Shown here: positions 33,794 to 41,995 of the stretch, one piece after another
How the letters are laid out: every line of letters starts with the position of its first letter
Position numbering within the stretch: position 1 is the first letter of the stretch
Origin: Pseudomonas viridiflava
Lineage (GTDB): Bacteria; Pseudomonadota; Gammaproteobacteria; Pseudomonadales; Pseudomonadaceae
Direction of reading: 5' to 3'
DNA: 64,000 nucleotides
NCBI GenBank assembly: GCA_900596015.1
Contig: UVIF01000024.1
Coordinates: 62,001 to 126,000, forward strand
Made by a program: the position numbers and the translations under genes
The notes under the pieces: model-generated
Seen by the model: the letters and a program-made list of their open reading frames with translations, nothing else
Database searches by the model: none
What the model was told of the DNA's origin: nothing

Positions 33794-34082
33794 GAGCGGC
33801 CCGTGGCCGCGACAAGGGCACCGCCATCGGCCTGACACACCGCGGCGACCCCTTCGCGGCCGATGACCGCTCCTACAGTAGATCGCGGCGCTGCGGTCAC
33901 TGTAGGAGCGGCCCGTGGCCGCGAAAGGCGCACCGCAGAGCGTCAGACACACCGCGGCAACCCCTTCGCGGCCGATGACCGCTCCTACAGTAGATCGCGG
34001 CGCTGCGGTCACTGTAGGAGCGGCCCGTGGCCGCGAAAGGCGCACCGCAGAGCGTCAGGCATACCGCGGCGACCGCTCCCAC
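33789..34082. repeat. tandem REP array, 112-bp period (about 2.6 copies)
   Basis: tgtaggagcggcccgtggcc starts at 33789, 33901 and 34013, each 112 bp apart, with inverted REPs (gcggccgatgaccgctccta) between them. It fills nearly all of the 338-bp gap before the MFS gene; the rest (34083-34131) would hold that gene's ribosome site and little else. Confidence 0.93.
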
Positions 34083-34131
34083 GGAGTTTGCCACGAACAT
34101 TCGTCTTCCACCTCAAACAACAAGAGGCCCC

Positions 34132-35559
34132 ATGTCCACGCGCCCAACACTGGATCCTGCTACTGCTCGCTGGCTGCCCTGGGTCATTGCCATTGCCTTC
34201 TTCATGCAGGCCCTGGACGGCACCATCCTCAACACCGCGCTGCCGGCCATGGCCAGCGACCTGGCGGAAAACCCGCTGCGCATGCAATCGGTGATCATCG
34301 CCTACATGCTGACGGTCGCCCTGCTCATCCCTGCGTCGGGCTGGATTTCCGACCGCTTCGGGACGCGCAAGGTGTTCTTCAGCGCCATCATGCTGTTCAG
34401 CATCGGCTCGCTGCTGTGTGCACTTTCCCAGAGCCTGGCGATGCTGGTCGCGGCTCGGGTCATTCAGGGCCTAGGCGGTGCCCTGATGCTGCCGGTGGGC
34501 CGACTGGTGGTGCTGCGCGCCTACCCGCGCTCGGAACTGGTGCGCATCCTCAGCTTCATCACCGTGCCTGCCTTGCTCGGGCCCCTGCTGGGGCCGACCC
34601 TGGGTGGCTGGATGGTCGAATGGCTGAGCTGGCACTGGATCTTCCTCATCAACCTGCCGGTGGGCGCACTGGGCTGCTGGGCGGTATGGCACTTCGTGCC
34701 CGACCTGCGCGGCGCCGAACGCACACGCTTCGATGGCATCGGCTTCGTGCTGTTCGGTGCGGCGATGGTACTCATCACCATCGCCATGGAGGGCCTGGGC
34801 GAGCTGCACTTGCCGCACCTGCGGGTAATGTTGCTGCTATTCGTCGGCATGGCCTGCCTGGCCGCCTATTGGCTGCGGGCGGGGCAGATCGACAACCCGC
34901 TGTTCTCGCCGAACCTGTTTCGCACGCGCACCTTCGCCATCGGCATTCTCGGCAATCTGTTCGCTCGCCTGGGCAGCGGCGCCCTGCCGTTCATGGTGCC
35001 GTTGCTGCTGCAGGTGGCCCTGGGGCATTCGCCATCGGAAGCCGGCATGAGCATGATTCCACTGGCGGCAGCCGCCATGGTTGCCAAGTCGTTTTCCCGG
35101 CCGATCATCGAACGCTTCGGCTATCGCATCGTGCTCACCGGCAACACCTTGCTGCTGGGCGTGTTGCTGGCCAGCCTCGGCCTGGTCTCGGAAACCACCC
35201 CCTACTGGTTGCTGTTGACCCAACTGGGCTTGCTCGGTGCGGTCAATTCGCTGCAGTTCGCGGCGATGAATACGGTGACCCTGATCGATCTGGACGATGA
35301 AAGCGCCAGCAGTGGCAACGGCCTGCTTTCGGTGGTGGCGCAGCTCTCCCTCGGGCTGGGCGTGGCCTGTGCCGGTGCCTTGCTGGGCGGATTCACCGCG
35401 TCTCTGGGCAACGAGGGTGTGGACACGGTGCTGGGTGCGTTCCAGGCCACGTTCCTGACCATCGGGTTGATGGCAATGCTGGCCGCCGGGATCTTCGTGC
35501 AGCTGTCCGACAGCGATGGACGGCGCGCACCTCGTCAGGAACCTCCGGTGGAGCACTAA
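34132..35559 (+). CDS. MFS drug exporter, DHA2 (MdtD/EmrB-like)
   Basis: 475 residues, about 14 membrane helices. Motif C-like and A-like features: ALDGTILNTALPAMA (helix 1), GWISDRFGTRKVFF and RVIQGLGGALMLPVGR. This is the 14-helix DHA2 family with closest general resemblance to MdtD. Substrate cannot be inferred. ATG 34132 follows an agagg site; sequence upstream in the same frame is REP. Confidence 0.88.
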   Translation: MSTRPTLDPATARWLPWVIAIAFFMQALDGTILNTALPAMASDLAENPLRMQSVIIAYMLTVALLIPASGWISDRFGTRKVFFSAIMLFSIGSLLCALSQSLAMLVAARVIQGLGGALMLPVGRLVVLRAYPRSELVRILSFITVPALLGPLLGPTLGGWMVEWLSWHWIFLINLPVGALGCWAVWHFVPDLRGAERTRFDGIGFVLFGAAMVLITIAMEGLGELHLPHLRVMLLLFVGMACLAAYWLRAGQIDNPLFSPNLFRTRTFAIGILGNLFARLGSGALPFMVPLLLQVALGHSPSEAGMSMIPLAAAAMVAKSFSRPIIERFGYRIVLTGNTLLLGVLLASLGLVSETTPYWLLLTQLGLLGAVNSLQFAAMNTVTLIDLDDESASSGNGLLSVVAQLSLGLGVACAGALLGGFTASLGNEGVDTVLGAFQATFLTIGLMAMLAAGIFVQLSDSDGRRAPRQEPPVEH

Positions 35560-35626
35560 GCAGGCTTAGGGCGAAAGGCCACGGGGCTGATACACTGCGC
35601 GACATTTTGTTTTGCAGGCCCGTCCC

Positions 35627-37012
35627 GTGACCACCATTGCCACTGCTTTCAACACGCTGCCCTTGTCCGCCGCCATGCTGGCCAACCTGGAATCCCTCGG
35701 GTATGCCCAGATGACGCCGATCCAGGCGCAGAGCCTGCCGGTGATTCTCAAGGGCATGGACCTGATCGCCCAGGCCAAGACCGGCAGCGGCAAGACGGCC
35801 GCGTTCGGCATCGGCCTGCTGAACCCGATCAACCCGCGCTATTTCGGCTGTCAGGCGCTGATCATGTGCCCCACGCGCGAGCTGGCCGACCAGGTGGCCA
35901 AGGAAATCCGCCGCCTGGCCCGCGCCGAAGACAACATCAAGGTGCTGACCCTGTGCGGCGGCGTGTCGTTCGGCCCGCAGATCGCTTCGCTGGAACACGG
36001 CGCGCACATCATCGTCGGCACGCCGGGACGCATCCAGCAACACCTGCGCAAAGGTTCGCTGGTGCTCGACGGGCTCAACACGCTGGTGCTCGACGAAGCC
36101 GACCGTATGCTCGACATGGGCTTCTACGACTCTATCGCCGACATCATCGAGCAGACCCCGGAACGCCGGCAGACCTTGCTGTTCTCGGCCACCTACCCGG
36201 TCGGCATCAAGCAGCTGTCGTCCAAGTTCATGCGCGACCCACAGCAGGTCAAGGCCGAGGCGCTGCATGCCGACAGCCAGATCGAGCAGCGCTTCTACGA
36301 AATCTCGCCGGATGACCGCATGGCCGCCGTAGTGCGCGCCCTGGGTCATTTCCGCCCGCAGTCGTGCGTGGCGTTCTGCTACACCAAGCAGCAGTGCCAG
36401 GAAGTGGTCGACCATCTGACCAGCAAGGGCATCAGCGCCGTGGCGCTGCATGGCGACCTGGAGCAACGCGACCGCGACCAGGTTCTGGCGATGTTCGCCA
36501 ACCGCAGTACGTCGGTGCTGGTGGCCACCGACGTGGCCGCCCGTGGCCTGGACATCGATGCCCTGGACATGGTGATCAACGTCGAGCTGGCGCGTGACTC
36601 GGAAATCCACATCCACCGCGTGGGCCGTACCGGCCGCGCCGGCGAGAAAGGCCTGGCGATCAGTTTCGTCGCCCCCGCCGAGGCGCACCGCGCCCAGGCC
36701 ATCGAGCAACTGCAGAAGTCGCCGCTGGCCTGGGCCGAACTCGACAGCCTGACCTCCAAGGGTGGCGAGCCACTGCTGCCGCCGATGAGCACCCTGTGCA
36801 TCGGCGCTGGGCGCAAGGACAAGGTACGGCCGGGCGACATCCTCGGCGCGCTGACCGGCGATGCGGGCATTCCCGGCACCCAGGTCGGCAAGATCGCCAT
36901 CTTCGATTTCCAGGCATTCGTGGCCGTGGAGCGCGGAATCGCCAAGCATGCGCTGCAGCGTCTGAACAGCGGCAAGATCAAGGGCCGTTCGCTGCGCGTC
37001 CGGATTCTCTGA
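35627..37012 (+). CDS. dbpA: DbpA, DEAD-box ATP-dependent RNA helicase
   Basis: 461 residues from GTG 35627 (TTIATAFNTLPLS). Helicase motifs are all visible: Q motif MTPIQAQSLP, motif I AKTGSGKTA, Ia PTRELA, II DEAD, III SAT, V DVAARGLDI, VI HRVGRTGRAG. The C-terminal ~75 residues (TLCIGAGRKDKVRPGDILGALTGD first part) are the DbpA RNA-binding domain that recognises hairpin 92 of 23S rRNA, so it acts in 50S assembly. Confidence 0.94.
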   Translation: MTTIATAFNTLPLSAAMLANLESLGYAQMTPIQAQSLPVILKGMDLIAQAKTGSGKTAAFGIGLLNPINPRYFGCQALIMCPTRELADQVAKEIRRLARAEDNIKVLTLCGGVSFGPQIASLEHGAHIIVGTPGRIQQHLRKGSLVLDGLNTLVLDEADRMLDMGFYDSIADIIEQTPERRQTLLFSATYPVGIKQLSSKFMRDPQQVKAEALHADSQIEQRFYEISPDDRMAAVVRALGHFRPQSCVAFCYTKQQCQEVVDHLTSKGISAVALHGDLEQRDRDQVLAMFANRSTSVLVATDVAARGLDIDALDMVINVELARDSEIHIHRVGRTGRAGEKGLAISFVAPAEAHRAQAIEQLQKSPLAWAELDSLTSKGGEPLLPPMSTLCIGAGRKDKVRPGDILGALTGDAGIPGTQVGKIAIFDFQAFVAVERGIAKHALQRLNSGKIKGRSLRVRIL

Positions 37013-37078
37013 CCGCAGGCCGGGCCTCTTCGCGGGCAGAGGCCTCCCCTGACACCCCCGATTCGAGAGGACCCAGCA

Positions 37079-38257
37079 GTGCGCTCTACCCCCGTCATCA
37101 TCATCGGCGCCGGTGCCGCCGGCCTCATGTGCGCCCTGAGCGCCGCACAGCGAGGCCGTGAGGTACTGCTGATCGACCACGCCAACAAGCCGGGCAAGAA
37201 GATCCTCATGTCCGGCGGCGGTCGCTGCAACTTCACCAACATGTACACCGAACCGGCCAACTTCCTCTCGCAGAACCCGCACTTCTGCAAGTCGGCCCTG
37301 GCGCGCTATACCCAGTGGGATTTCATCGCTCTGGTGGCCAAGCACGACGTGCCCTACCACGAGAAGAAACTCGGCCAACTGTTCTGCGACAACAAGTCCA
37401 GCGACATTCTCGGCCTGCTGCTGGCCGAGTGCGACAGCGCCGGCGTCGAGTTGTGCATGGACACCTCGGTGCAGTCCATCGAGAGAACCGTCGACGGCTA
37501 TCGTTTGCAGACTTCACTGGGCCTGCTGGCGTGCCAGTCGTTGGTGGTTGCCACTGGCGGGCTGTCGATTCCGACCCTGGGCGCCACCGGCTTCGGCTAC
37601 CAGATCGCCCGCCAGTTCGGTCACAGTGTGCTGCCCACCCGCGCAGGCCTGGTGCCGTTCACCATCACTGATCAGCTCAAGGACATCTGCACCGAGTTGT
37701 CCGGCACCTCGGTGGATTGTGTGGCCAGCTGCAACGACCAGGCGTTTCGCGAAAACCTGCTGTTCACCCATCGCGGCCTGAGCGGGCCGGCGATCCTGCA
37801 GATCTCCTCGTTCTGGCAGCCCGGTGACAACGTCGAGATCAATCTGCTGCCCGATCACGATGCGTTGACGTGGCTGCAGCAACAGCAGGCCGAGCGGCCC
37901 AATTCGGAGCTCAAGACCCTGCTGGGTGAAGTCTTCACCAAGAAAATGGCCAACCTGCTGGCCGAGCACTGGTTCGTGTCCAAGCCGATGAAGCAGTACA
38001 CCTCCGCCGAGCTGCAAACGGTTGCAAATACGCTGGGCGCCTGGCAGTTGGTGCCGGCCGGCACCGAAGGCTATCGCACCGCCGAGGTGACCCTGGGAGG
38101 TGTCGATACCCGCGAGGTGTCTTCCAAGACGATGGAGTCGTTGAAAAGCCCAGGCCTGTATTTCATCGGCGAGGTGCTCGATGTCAGCGGGCATCTGGGA
38201 GGGTTCAATTTCCAGTGGGCGTGGGCCTCCGGATACGCCGCCGCGCAGTACGTGTAG
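37079..38257 (+). CDS. HI0933/YhiN-family flavoprotein
   Basis: 392 residues from GTG 37079 (RSTPVIIIGAGAAGLMCALSA, an FAD-binding GxGxxG). Family blocks: NKPGKKILMSGGGRCNFTN, LVVATGGLSIPTLGATGFGY, RGLSGPAILQISSFW and the C-terminal GLYFIGEVLDVSGHLGGFN. These uncharacterised NAD(P)/FAD-dependent oxidoreductases are cytosolic and widespread; function unknown. Probably read with dbpA (66-bp gap). Confidence 0.88.
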   Translation: MRSTPVIIIGAGAAGLMCALSAAQRGREVLLIDHANKPGKKILMSGGGRCNFTNMYTEPANFLSQNPHFCKSALARYTQWDFIALVAKHDVPYHEKKLGQLFCDNKSSDILGLLLAECDSAGVELCMDTSVQSIERTVDGYRLQTSLGLLACQSLVVATGGLSIPTLGATGFGYQIARQFGHSVLPTRAGLVPFTITDQLKDICTELSGTSVDCVASCNDQAFRENLLFTHRGLSGPAILQISSFWQPGDNVEINLLPDHDALTWLQQQQAERPNSELKTLLGEVFTKKMANLLAEHWFVSKPMKQYTSAELQTVANTLGAWQLVPAGTEGYRTAEVTLGGVDTREVSSKTMESLKSPGLYFIGEVLDVSGHLGGFNFQWAWASGYAAAQYV

Positions 38258-38266
38258 CACGCCGGG

Positions 38267-38375
38267 ATCTGCGGCGCTGCCGGACGCGGCTCGCGCCGCT
38301 GCTACAGAGACCCCCCATCGATCCATCACCGCCCCCGTAGCAGCGGCGCAAGCCGCGTCAGGGGCCGCCGCGCAG
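38267..38375. repeat. inverted pair of a second REP type
   Basis: gacgcggctcgcgccgctgc (in 38283-38303) and its complement form (gtagcagcggcgcaagccgc, about 38337-38356). The same palindrome type occurs in the 131-bp repeat at 16215-16553. Confidence 0.85.
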
Positions 38376-38449
38376 TATCGGGCGTGCGCCGACAATGGTA
38401 GATTGACGCCGTTCATCAGCTCCCTTGCCTACAGGTCGACTCCTTTTTC

Positions 38450-40642
38450 ATGGCATCCAGGTCGTTCCGCCAATCGATGCGCCGCTTGTGGGCGCTGGAC
38501 AAGTTCAGCTACAGCGTGCGGGTGTTCATCGCGCTCTCCGGTAGCATGGCGCTGTGCTGGTATCAAAACGAGATGCGCCTGCTGGTACCCCTGTTCCTGG
38601 GCATCATCGCCTGCGCCCTGGCCGAAACCGATGACAACTGGCAAGGCCGCATCCGCGCCCTGGCAGCCACCCTGTCATGCTTTACCGTCGCCGCTTTCGC
38701 CGTGGAACTGCTGTTCCCCTACCCTTACGTCTTCGTCACCGCCCTGGCGCTTGCCAGCTTCGCCCTGACCATGCTCGGCGCGCTCGGCGAGCGTTACGGT
38801 GCGATTGCCTACGCCACCCTGATCCTCTCGGTCTACACCATGATCGGCGTCGACCAGCGCGGCGGCGAAGTCAGCAACCTGTGGCGCGAGCCAGTGCTGC
38901 TGGTGGCCGGCGCTGCCTGGTATGGCCTGCTGTCGGTGCTGTGGCAGGTCCTGTTTTCCAACCAGCCGGTGCAACAGGCCCTGGCGCGGCTGTTCAGCGA
39001 ACTGGGCCAGTACCTCAAGCTCAAATCGAGCCTGTTCGAACCGATCCGTCAACTGGACGTGGAAGCCCGCCGCCTGGAGCTCGCCAAACAGAACGGTCGG
39101 GTCGTGGCCGCGCTCAACGCGGCCAAGGAAATCATCCTGCACCGCGTCGGCAACGGCCGCCCCGGCTCCAAGGTCAGCCGCTACCTGAAGCTGTACTTCC
39201 TGGCCCAGGACATCCACGAGCGCGCCAGTTCCTCGCACTATCCCTATAACGCATTGGCCGACGCCTTCTTCCACAGTGACGTGCTGTTTCGCTGTCAGCG
39301 CCTGCTGCGCCAGCAGGGCGTGGCCTGCCAGCGGCTGGGCGAGTCGATCCAGTTGCGCCAGCCGTTCATCTACGACGACAGCTTCGCCGAGGCCTTGAGC
39401 GACCTGCACGCTTCGCTCGAACACCTGCGGATCCAGAGCAACCCGGCCTGGCGCGGCCTGTTGCGGTCGCTGCGCGCGCTGGCGGCCAACCTCGGCACCC
39501 TCGACCGTCTGCTCAGCGACGCCGGCAATCCCGACCGCCTTGCCGATGCCCGCGACAGCAGCCTGCTGGACCGCTCGCCGCACACGCTGAAGGACTTCTG
39601 GGGCCGCATCCGACAGAACCTCACGCCCACGTCGCTGCTGTTTCGCCATGCCCTGCGCCTGCCCCTGGCACTGGTGATCTGCTACGCCATGGTCCACCTG
39701 ATCCACCCCAGCCAGGGCTACTGGATCATGCTGACGACCTTGTTCGTGTGCCAGCCCAGCTACGGCGCCACCCGCCGTAAGCTGGGCCAGCGGATCATCG
39801 GCACCGCCATCGGCCTGACCGTGGGCTGGGCGCTGTTCGACCTGTTCCCCAGCCCCATCGTGCAATCGCTGTTCGCCATCGGCGCAGGTCTGGTGTTCTT
39901 CGTCAACCGCACCACGCGTTACACCCTGGCAACCGCCGCCATCACCCTGATGGTGCTGTTCTGCTTCAACCAGACGGGCGACGGCTACGGGCTGTTCCTG
40001 CCACGGCTGTTCGACACCCTGCTCGGTAGCCTGATTGCCGGTCTGGCGGTGTTCCTGTTCCTGCCCGACTGGCAAGGCCGCAAGCTGAACAAGGTGCTGG
40101 CCAACACGCTGACCTGCAACAGCATCTACCTGCGCCAGATCATGCAGCAATACGCCAACGGCAAGAGCGACGACCTCGCCTATCGCCTGGCACGGCGCAA
40201 CGCCCACAATGCCGACGCTGCGCTTTCCACCACCTTGGCCAACATGCTCATGGAGCCCGGCCACTTCCGCAAGGAAGCCGACGTCGGCTTCCGCTTCCTG
40301 GTGCTGTCGCACACCCTGCTCAGCTACCTGTCCGGGCTGGGTGCGCACCGCGGCACCGAGTTGCCGGCCGAAGCGCGCGAACAATTGATCGGCGGGGCCG
40401 GCGAAAGCCTGGCTCGCAGCATCGATGAAATCGCCACCGGCCTGGCCACGCGTGCGCCGGTGCAGGTGCAGAGCGACAGCGAGGAAGCGCTGGCCGACGA
40501 ACTGGAACAGATGCCGGACGAGGTCGATGAAGGCCAGCGCCTGATGCAGACCCAGCTGGCGCTGATCTGTCGGCAACTGGGACCACTGCGCACCCTCGCC
40601 GCGCACTTGATCAAAGGCCCGACCGCAGCTGCCGCCAGCTAG
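38450..40642 (+). CDS. YccS/FUSC-family inner-membrane protein
   Basis: 730 residues. Two membrane blocks of about five to six helices each (about residues 20-180 and 395-525) are separated by a ~210-residue cytoplasmic region and followed by a soluble C-terminal ~200 residues. The pattern and the ALGERYGAIAYATLILSVYTM and THLIHPSQGYWIMLTTLFVC-type blocks match the YccS/YhfK family, related to aromatic-acid exporter AaeB. Transport substrate unknown. Confidence 0.87.
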   Translation: MASRSFRQSMRRLWALDKFSYSVRVFIALSGSMALCWYQNEMRLLVPLFLGIIACALAETDDNWQGRIRALAATLSCFTVAAFAVELLFPYPYVFVTALALASFALTMLGALGERYGAIAYATLILSVYTMIGVDQRGGEVSNLWREPVLLVAGAAWYGLLSVLWQVLFSNQPVQQALARLFSELGQYLKLKSSLFEPIRQLDVEARRLELAKQNGRVVAALNAAKEIILHRVGNGRPGSKVSRYLKLYFLAQDIHERASSSHYPYNALADAFFHSDVLFRCQRLLRQQGVACQRLGESIQLRQPFIYDDSFAEALSDLHASLEHLRIQSNPAWRGLLRSLRALAANLGTLDRLLSDAGNPDRLADARDSSLLDRSPHTLKDFWGRIRQNLTPTSLLFRHALRLPLALVICYAMVHLIHPSQGYWIMLTTLFVCQPSYGATRRKLGQRIIGTAIGLTVGWALFDLFPSPIVQSLFAIGAGLVFFVNRTTRYTLATAAITLMVLFCFNQTGDGYGLFLPRLFDTLLGSLIAGLAVFLFLPDWQGRKLNKVLANTLTCNSIYLRQIMQQYANGKSDDLAYRLARRNAHNADAALSTTLANMLMEPGHFRKEADVGFRFLVLSHTLLSYLSGLGAHRGTELPAEAREQLIGGAGESLARSIDEIATGLATRAPVQVQSDSEEALADELEQMPDEVDEGQRLMQTQLALICRQLGPLRTLAAHLIKGPTAAAAS

Positions 40643-40672
40643 CGGGCAACCGAAACCTTGAACGAGGCAAAC

Positions 40673-41140
40673 ATGGCCATCGAATGGATGTGCATGCACC
40701 ACAGCGAGCTGGATGTGCACCAGCTGTACGAAATCCTGCGCCTGCGCAGCGAAGTCTTCGTGGTCGAGCAGCAATGCCCCTATCAGGATGTCGATGGGCA
40801 GGACCTGCACGCCGACACCTGTCACCTGCTGGCTTGGGACCAGGGCCGCCTGGTGGCCTACCTGCGCCTGCTCGACCCTTCCACCCAGGACGGCTACGTG
40901 GTGATCGGCCGGGTGATCACCGCCCCATCTGCCCGCGGTACCGGCCTGGGCCACGCGCTGCTGGCCAATGCTCTGGAGCACGCCGCGCGACGCTGGCCGC
41001 AGGTGCCGATAAAGCTATCGGCCCAGGCTCATCTGCAAGGCTATTACGGCCGCTACGGCTTCATTGCCCACGGCCAGGAATACCTGGAAGACAACATTGC
41101 GCACATCGCCATGTACCGCCGTGTCGAGGCTCAGGGGTAA
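40673..41140 (+). CDS. elaA: ElaA-type GNAT N-acetyltransferase
   Basis: 155 residues. Starts MAIEWMCMHHSELDVHQLYEILRLRSEVFVVEQ-like (family opening) with the conserved CPYQDVDGQDL, then the acetyl-CoA loop VITAPSARGTGLGHALLANAL and YYGRYGFIAHGQEYLEDNI. This is the ElaA branch of GNAT enzymes; the acceptor is unknown. ATG 40673 fits; an upstream ATG adds five residues. Its 3' end overlaps the convergent winged-helix gene by 10 bp. Confidence 0.88.
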   Translation: MAIEWMCMHHSELDVHQLYEILRLRSEVFVVEQQCPYQDVDGQDLHADTCHLLAWDQGRLVAYLRLLDPSTQDGYVVIGRVITAPSARGTGLGHALLANALEHAARRWPQVPIKLSAQAHLQGYYGRYGFIAHGQEYLEDNIAHIAMYRRVEAQG

Positions 41141-41427
41141 CCGAGTACCTGACGGATCTGCCCCAGGTTCTGGCCGATCCATTCACGGTCGATCGCGCCC
41201 CACTGCCTGATCACGTAGCGACCGATGTGGTTGCGCTCGCCATCCTGCTGCTCGAATTCGCAGGCGATGTCCAGGTCGGCCAGCGCCGCAATGGTGTCCT
41301 GGGCCGTGCGCCGGGGCATCCCTGTGGCCTCGATGAGGGCCGGCACGGTGGCCGCCTGGCCACTGTCGATCAGCCAGGCCACGTAGAGCCGGCGATAGAA
41401 ACTGCTGCGGGTCTTGCTGACTTGCAT
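41131..41427 (-). CDS. small winged-helix protein (HTH_43-like)
   Basis: 98 residues starting MQVSKTRSSFYRRLYVAWLI. The middle ATVPALIEATGMPRRTAQDT is a helix-turn-helix, and IGRYVIRQWGAIDREWI a wing region. It resembles the short winged-helix proteins annotated HTH_43. It lies 11 bp downstream of the YgjP-like gene on the same strand. Target unknown. Confidence 0.75.
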   Translation of the reverse strand: MQVSKTRSSFYRRLYVAWLIDSGQAATVPALIEATGMPRRTAQDTIAALADLDIACEFEQQDGERNHIGRYVIRQWGAIDREWIGQNLGQIRQVLGYP

Positions 41428-41438
41428 GGGAATATCCT

Positions 41439-41939
41439 TCACGGCGGCGGGGGCAGATCACGGTAGGTCAGGTAGACGCGCAGGTCGAATTCCAACTGCT
41501 GATAACCGGGCAGCATGTGTTCGCACAGCTGGTAGAACGCCTTGTTGTGGTCGCTCTCGCGGAAATGCGCCAGCTCATGCACCACGATCATCTGCAGAAA
41601 CTGCGGCGCCGCTTCCTTGAAAAGCGAAGCGATGCGGATCTCTTTCTTGGCCTTGAGCTTGCCGCCCTGAACCCGCGAAACCGCGGTGTGCAGGCCGAGT
41701 GCGCGGTGCGTCAGGTCCAGGCGGTTGTCGAACAGGACCTTGTCGATGGCCGGCGCATTGCGCAGGTACTCCTGCTTCAGGGCCATGGCATAGTTGTACA
41801 GCGCCTTGTCGCTCTGCACGGCGTGGCGATCCGGATAGCGCTGGCTCAGGTAGTCCGCCAGCTGTCCGCGCGCGATCAGTTGCCGGACCTGCTCCTGCAG
41901 TGCGGGTGGGTAGGCTTGCAGGTACTTCAGCGCGGTCAT
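41439..41939 (-). CDS. YgjP/DUF45-family metallopeptidase
   Basis: 166 residues. The zinc motif VVHELAHFRESDHNKAFYQL (HELxH, then a third His) is that of YgjP-like (WLM/DUF45) peptidases, and LKAKKEIRIASLFKEA precedes it. No signal peptide. ATG 41939 chosen; the open frame upstream is antisense-like shadow of the regulator gene. Cellular substrate unknown. Confidence 0.84.
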   Translation of the reverse strand: MTALKYLQAYPPALQEQVRQLIARGQLADYLSQRYPDRHAVQSDKALYNYAMALKQEYLRNAPAIDKVLFDNRLDLTHRALGLHTAVSRVQGGKLKAKKEIRIASLFKEAAPQFLQMIVVHELAHFRESDHNKAFYQLCEHMLPGYQQLEFDLRVYLTYRDLPPPP

Positions 41940-41995
41940 GGTGCCTGTTTCGACTTGAGAAAGGTGTCCAGTGTAACGCCTGCGCGGCGCTGGCG

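Noticed and set aside
33789..34082. Insertion sequence remnants
   Set aside because: All repeats are REP palindromes; no transposase fragment or target duplication is seen.
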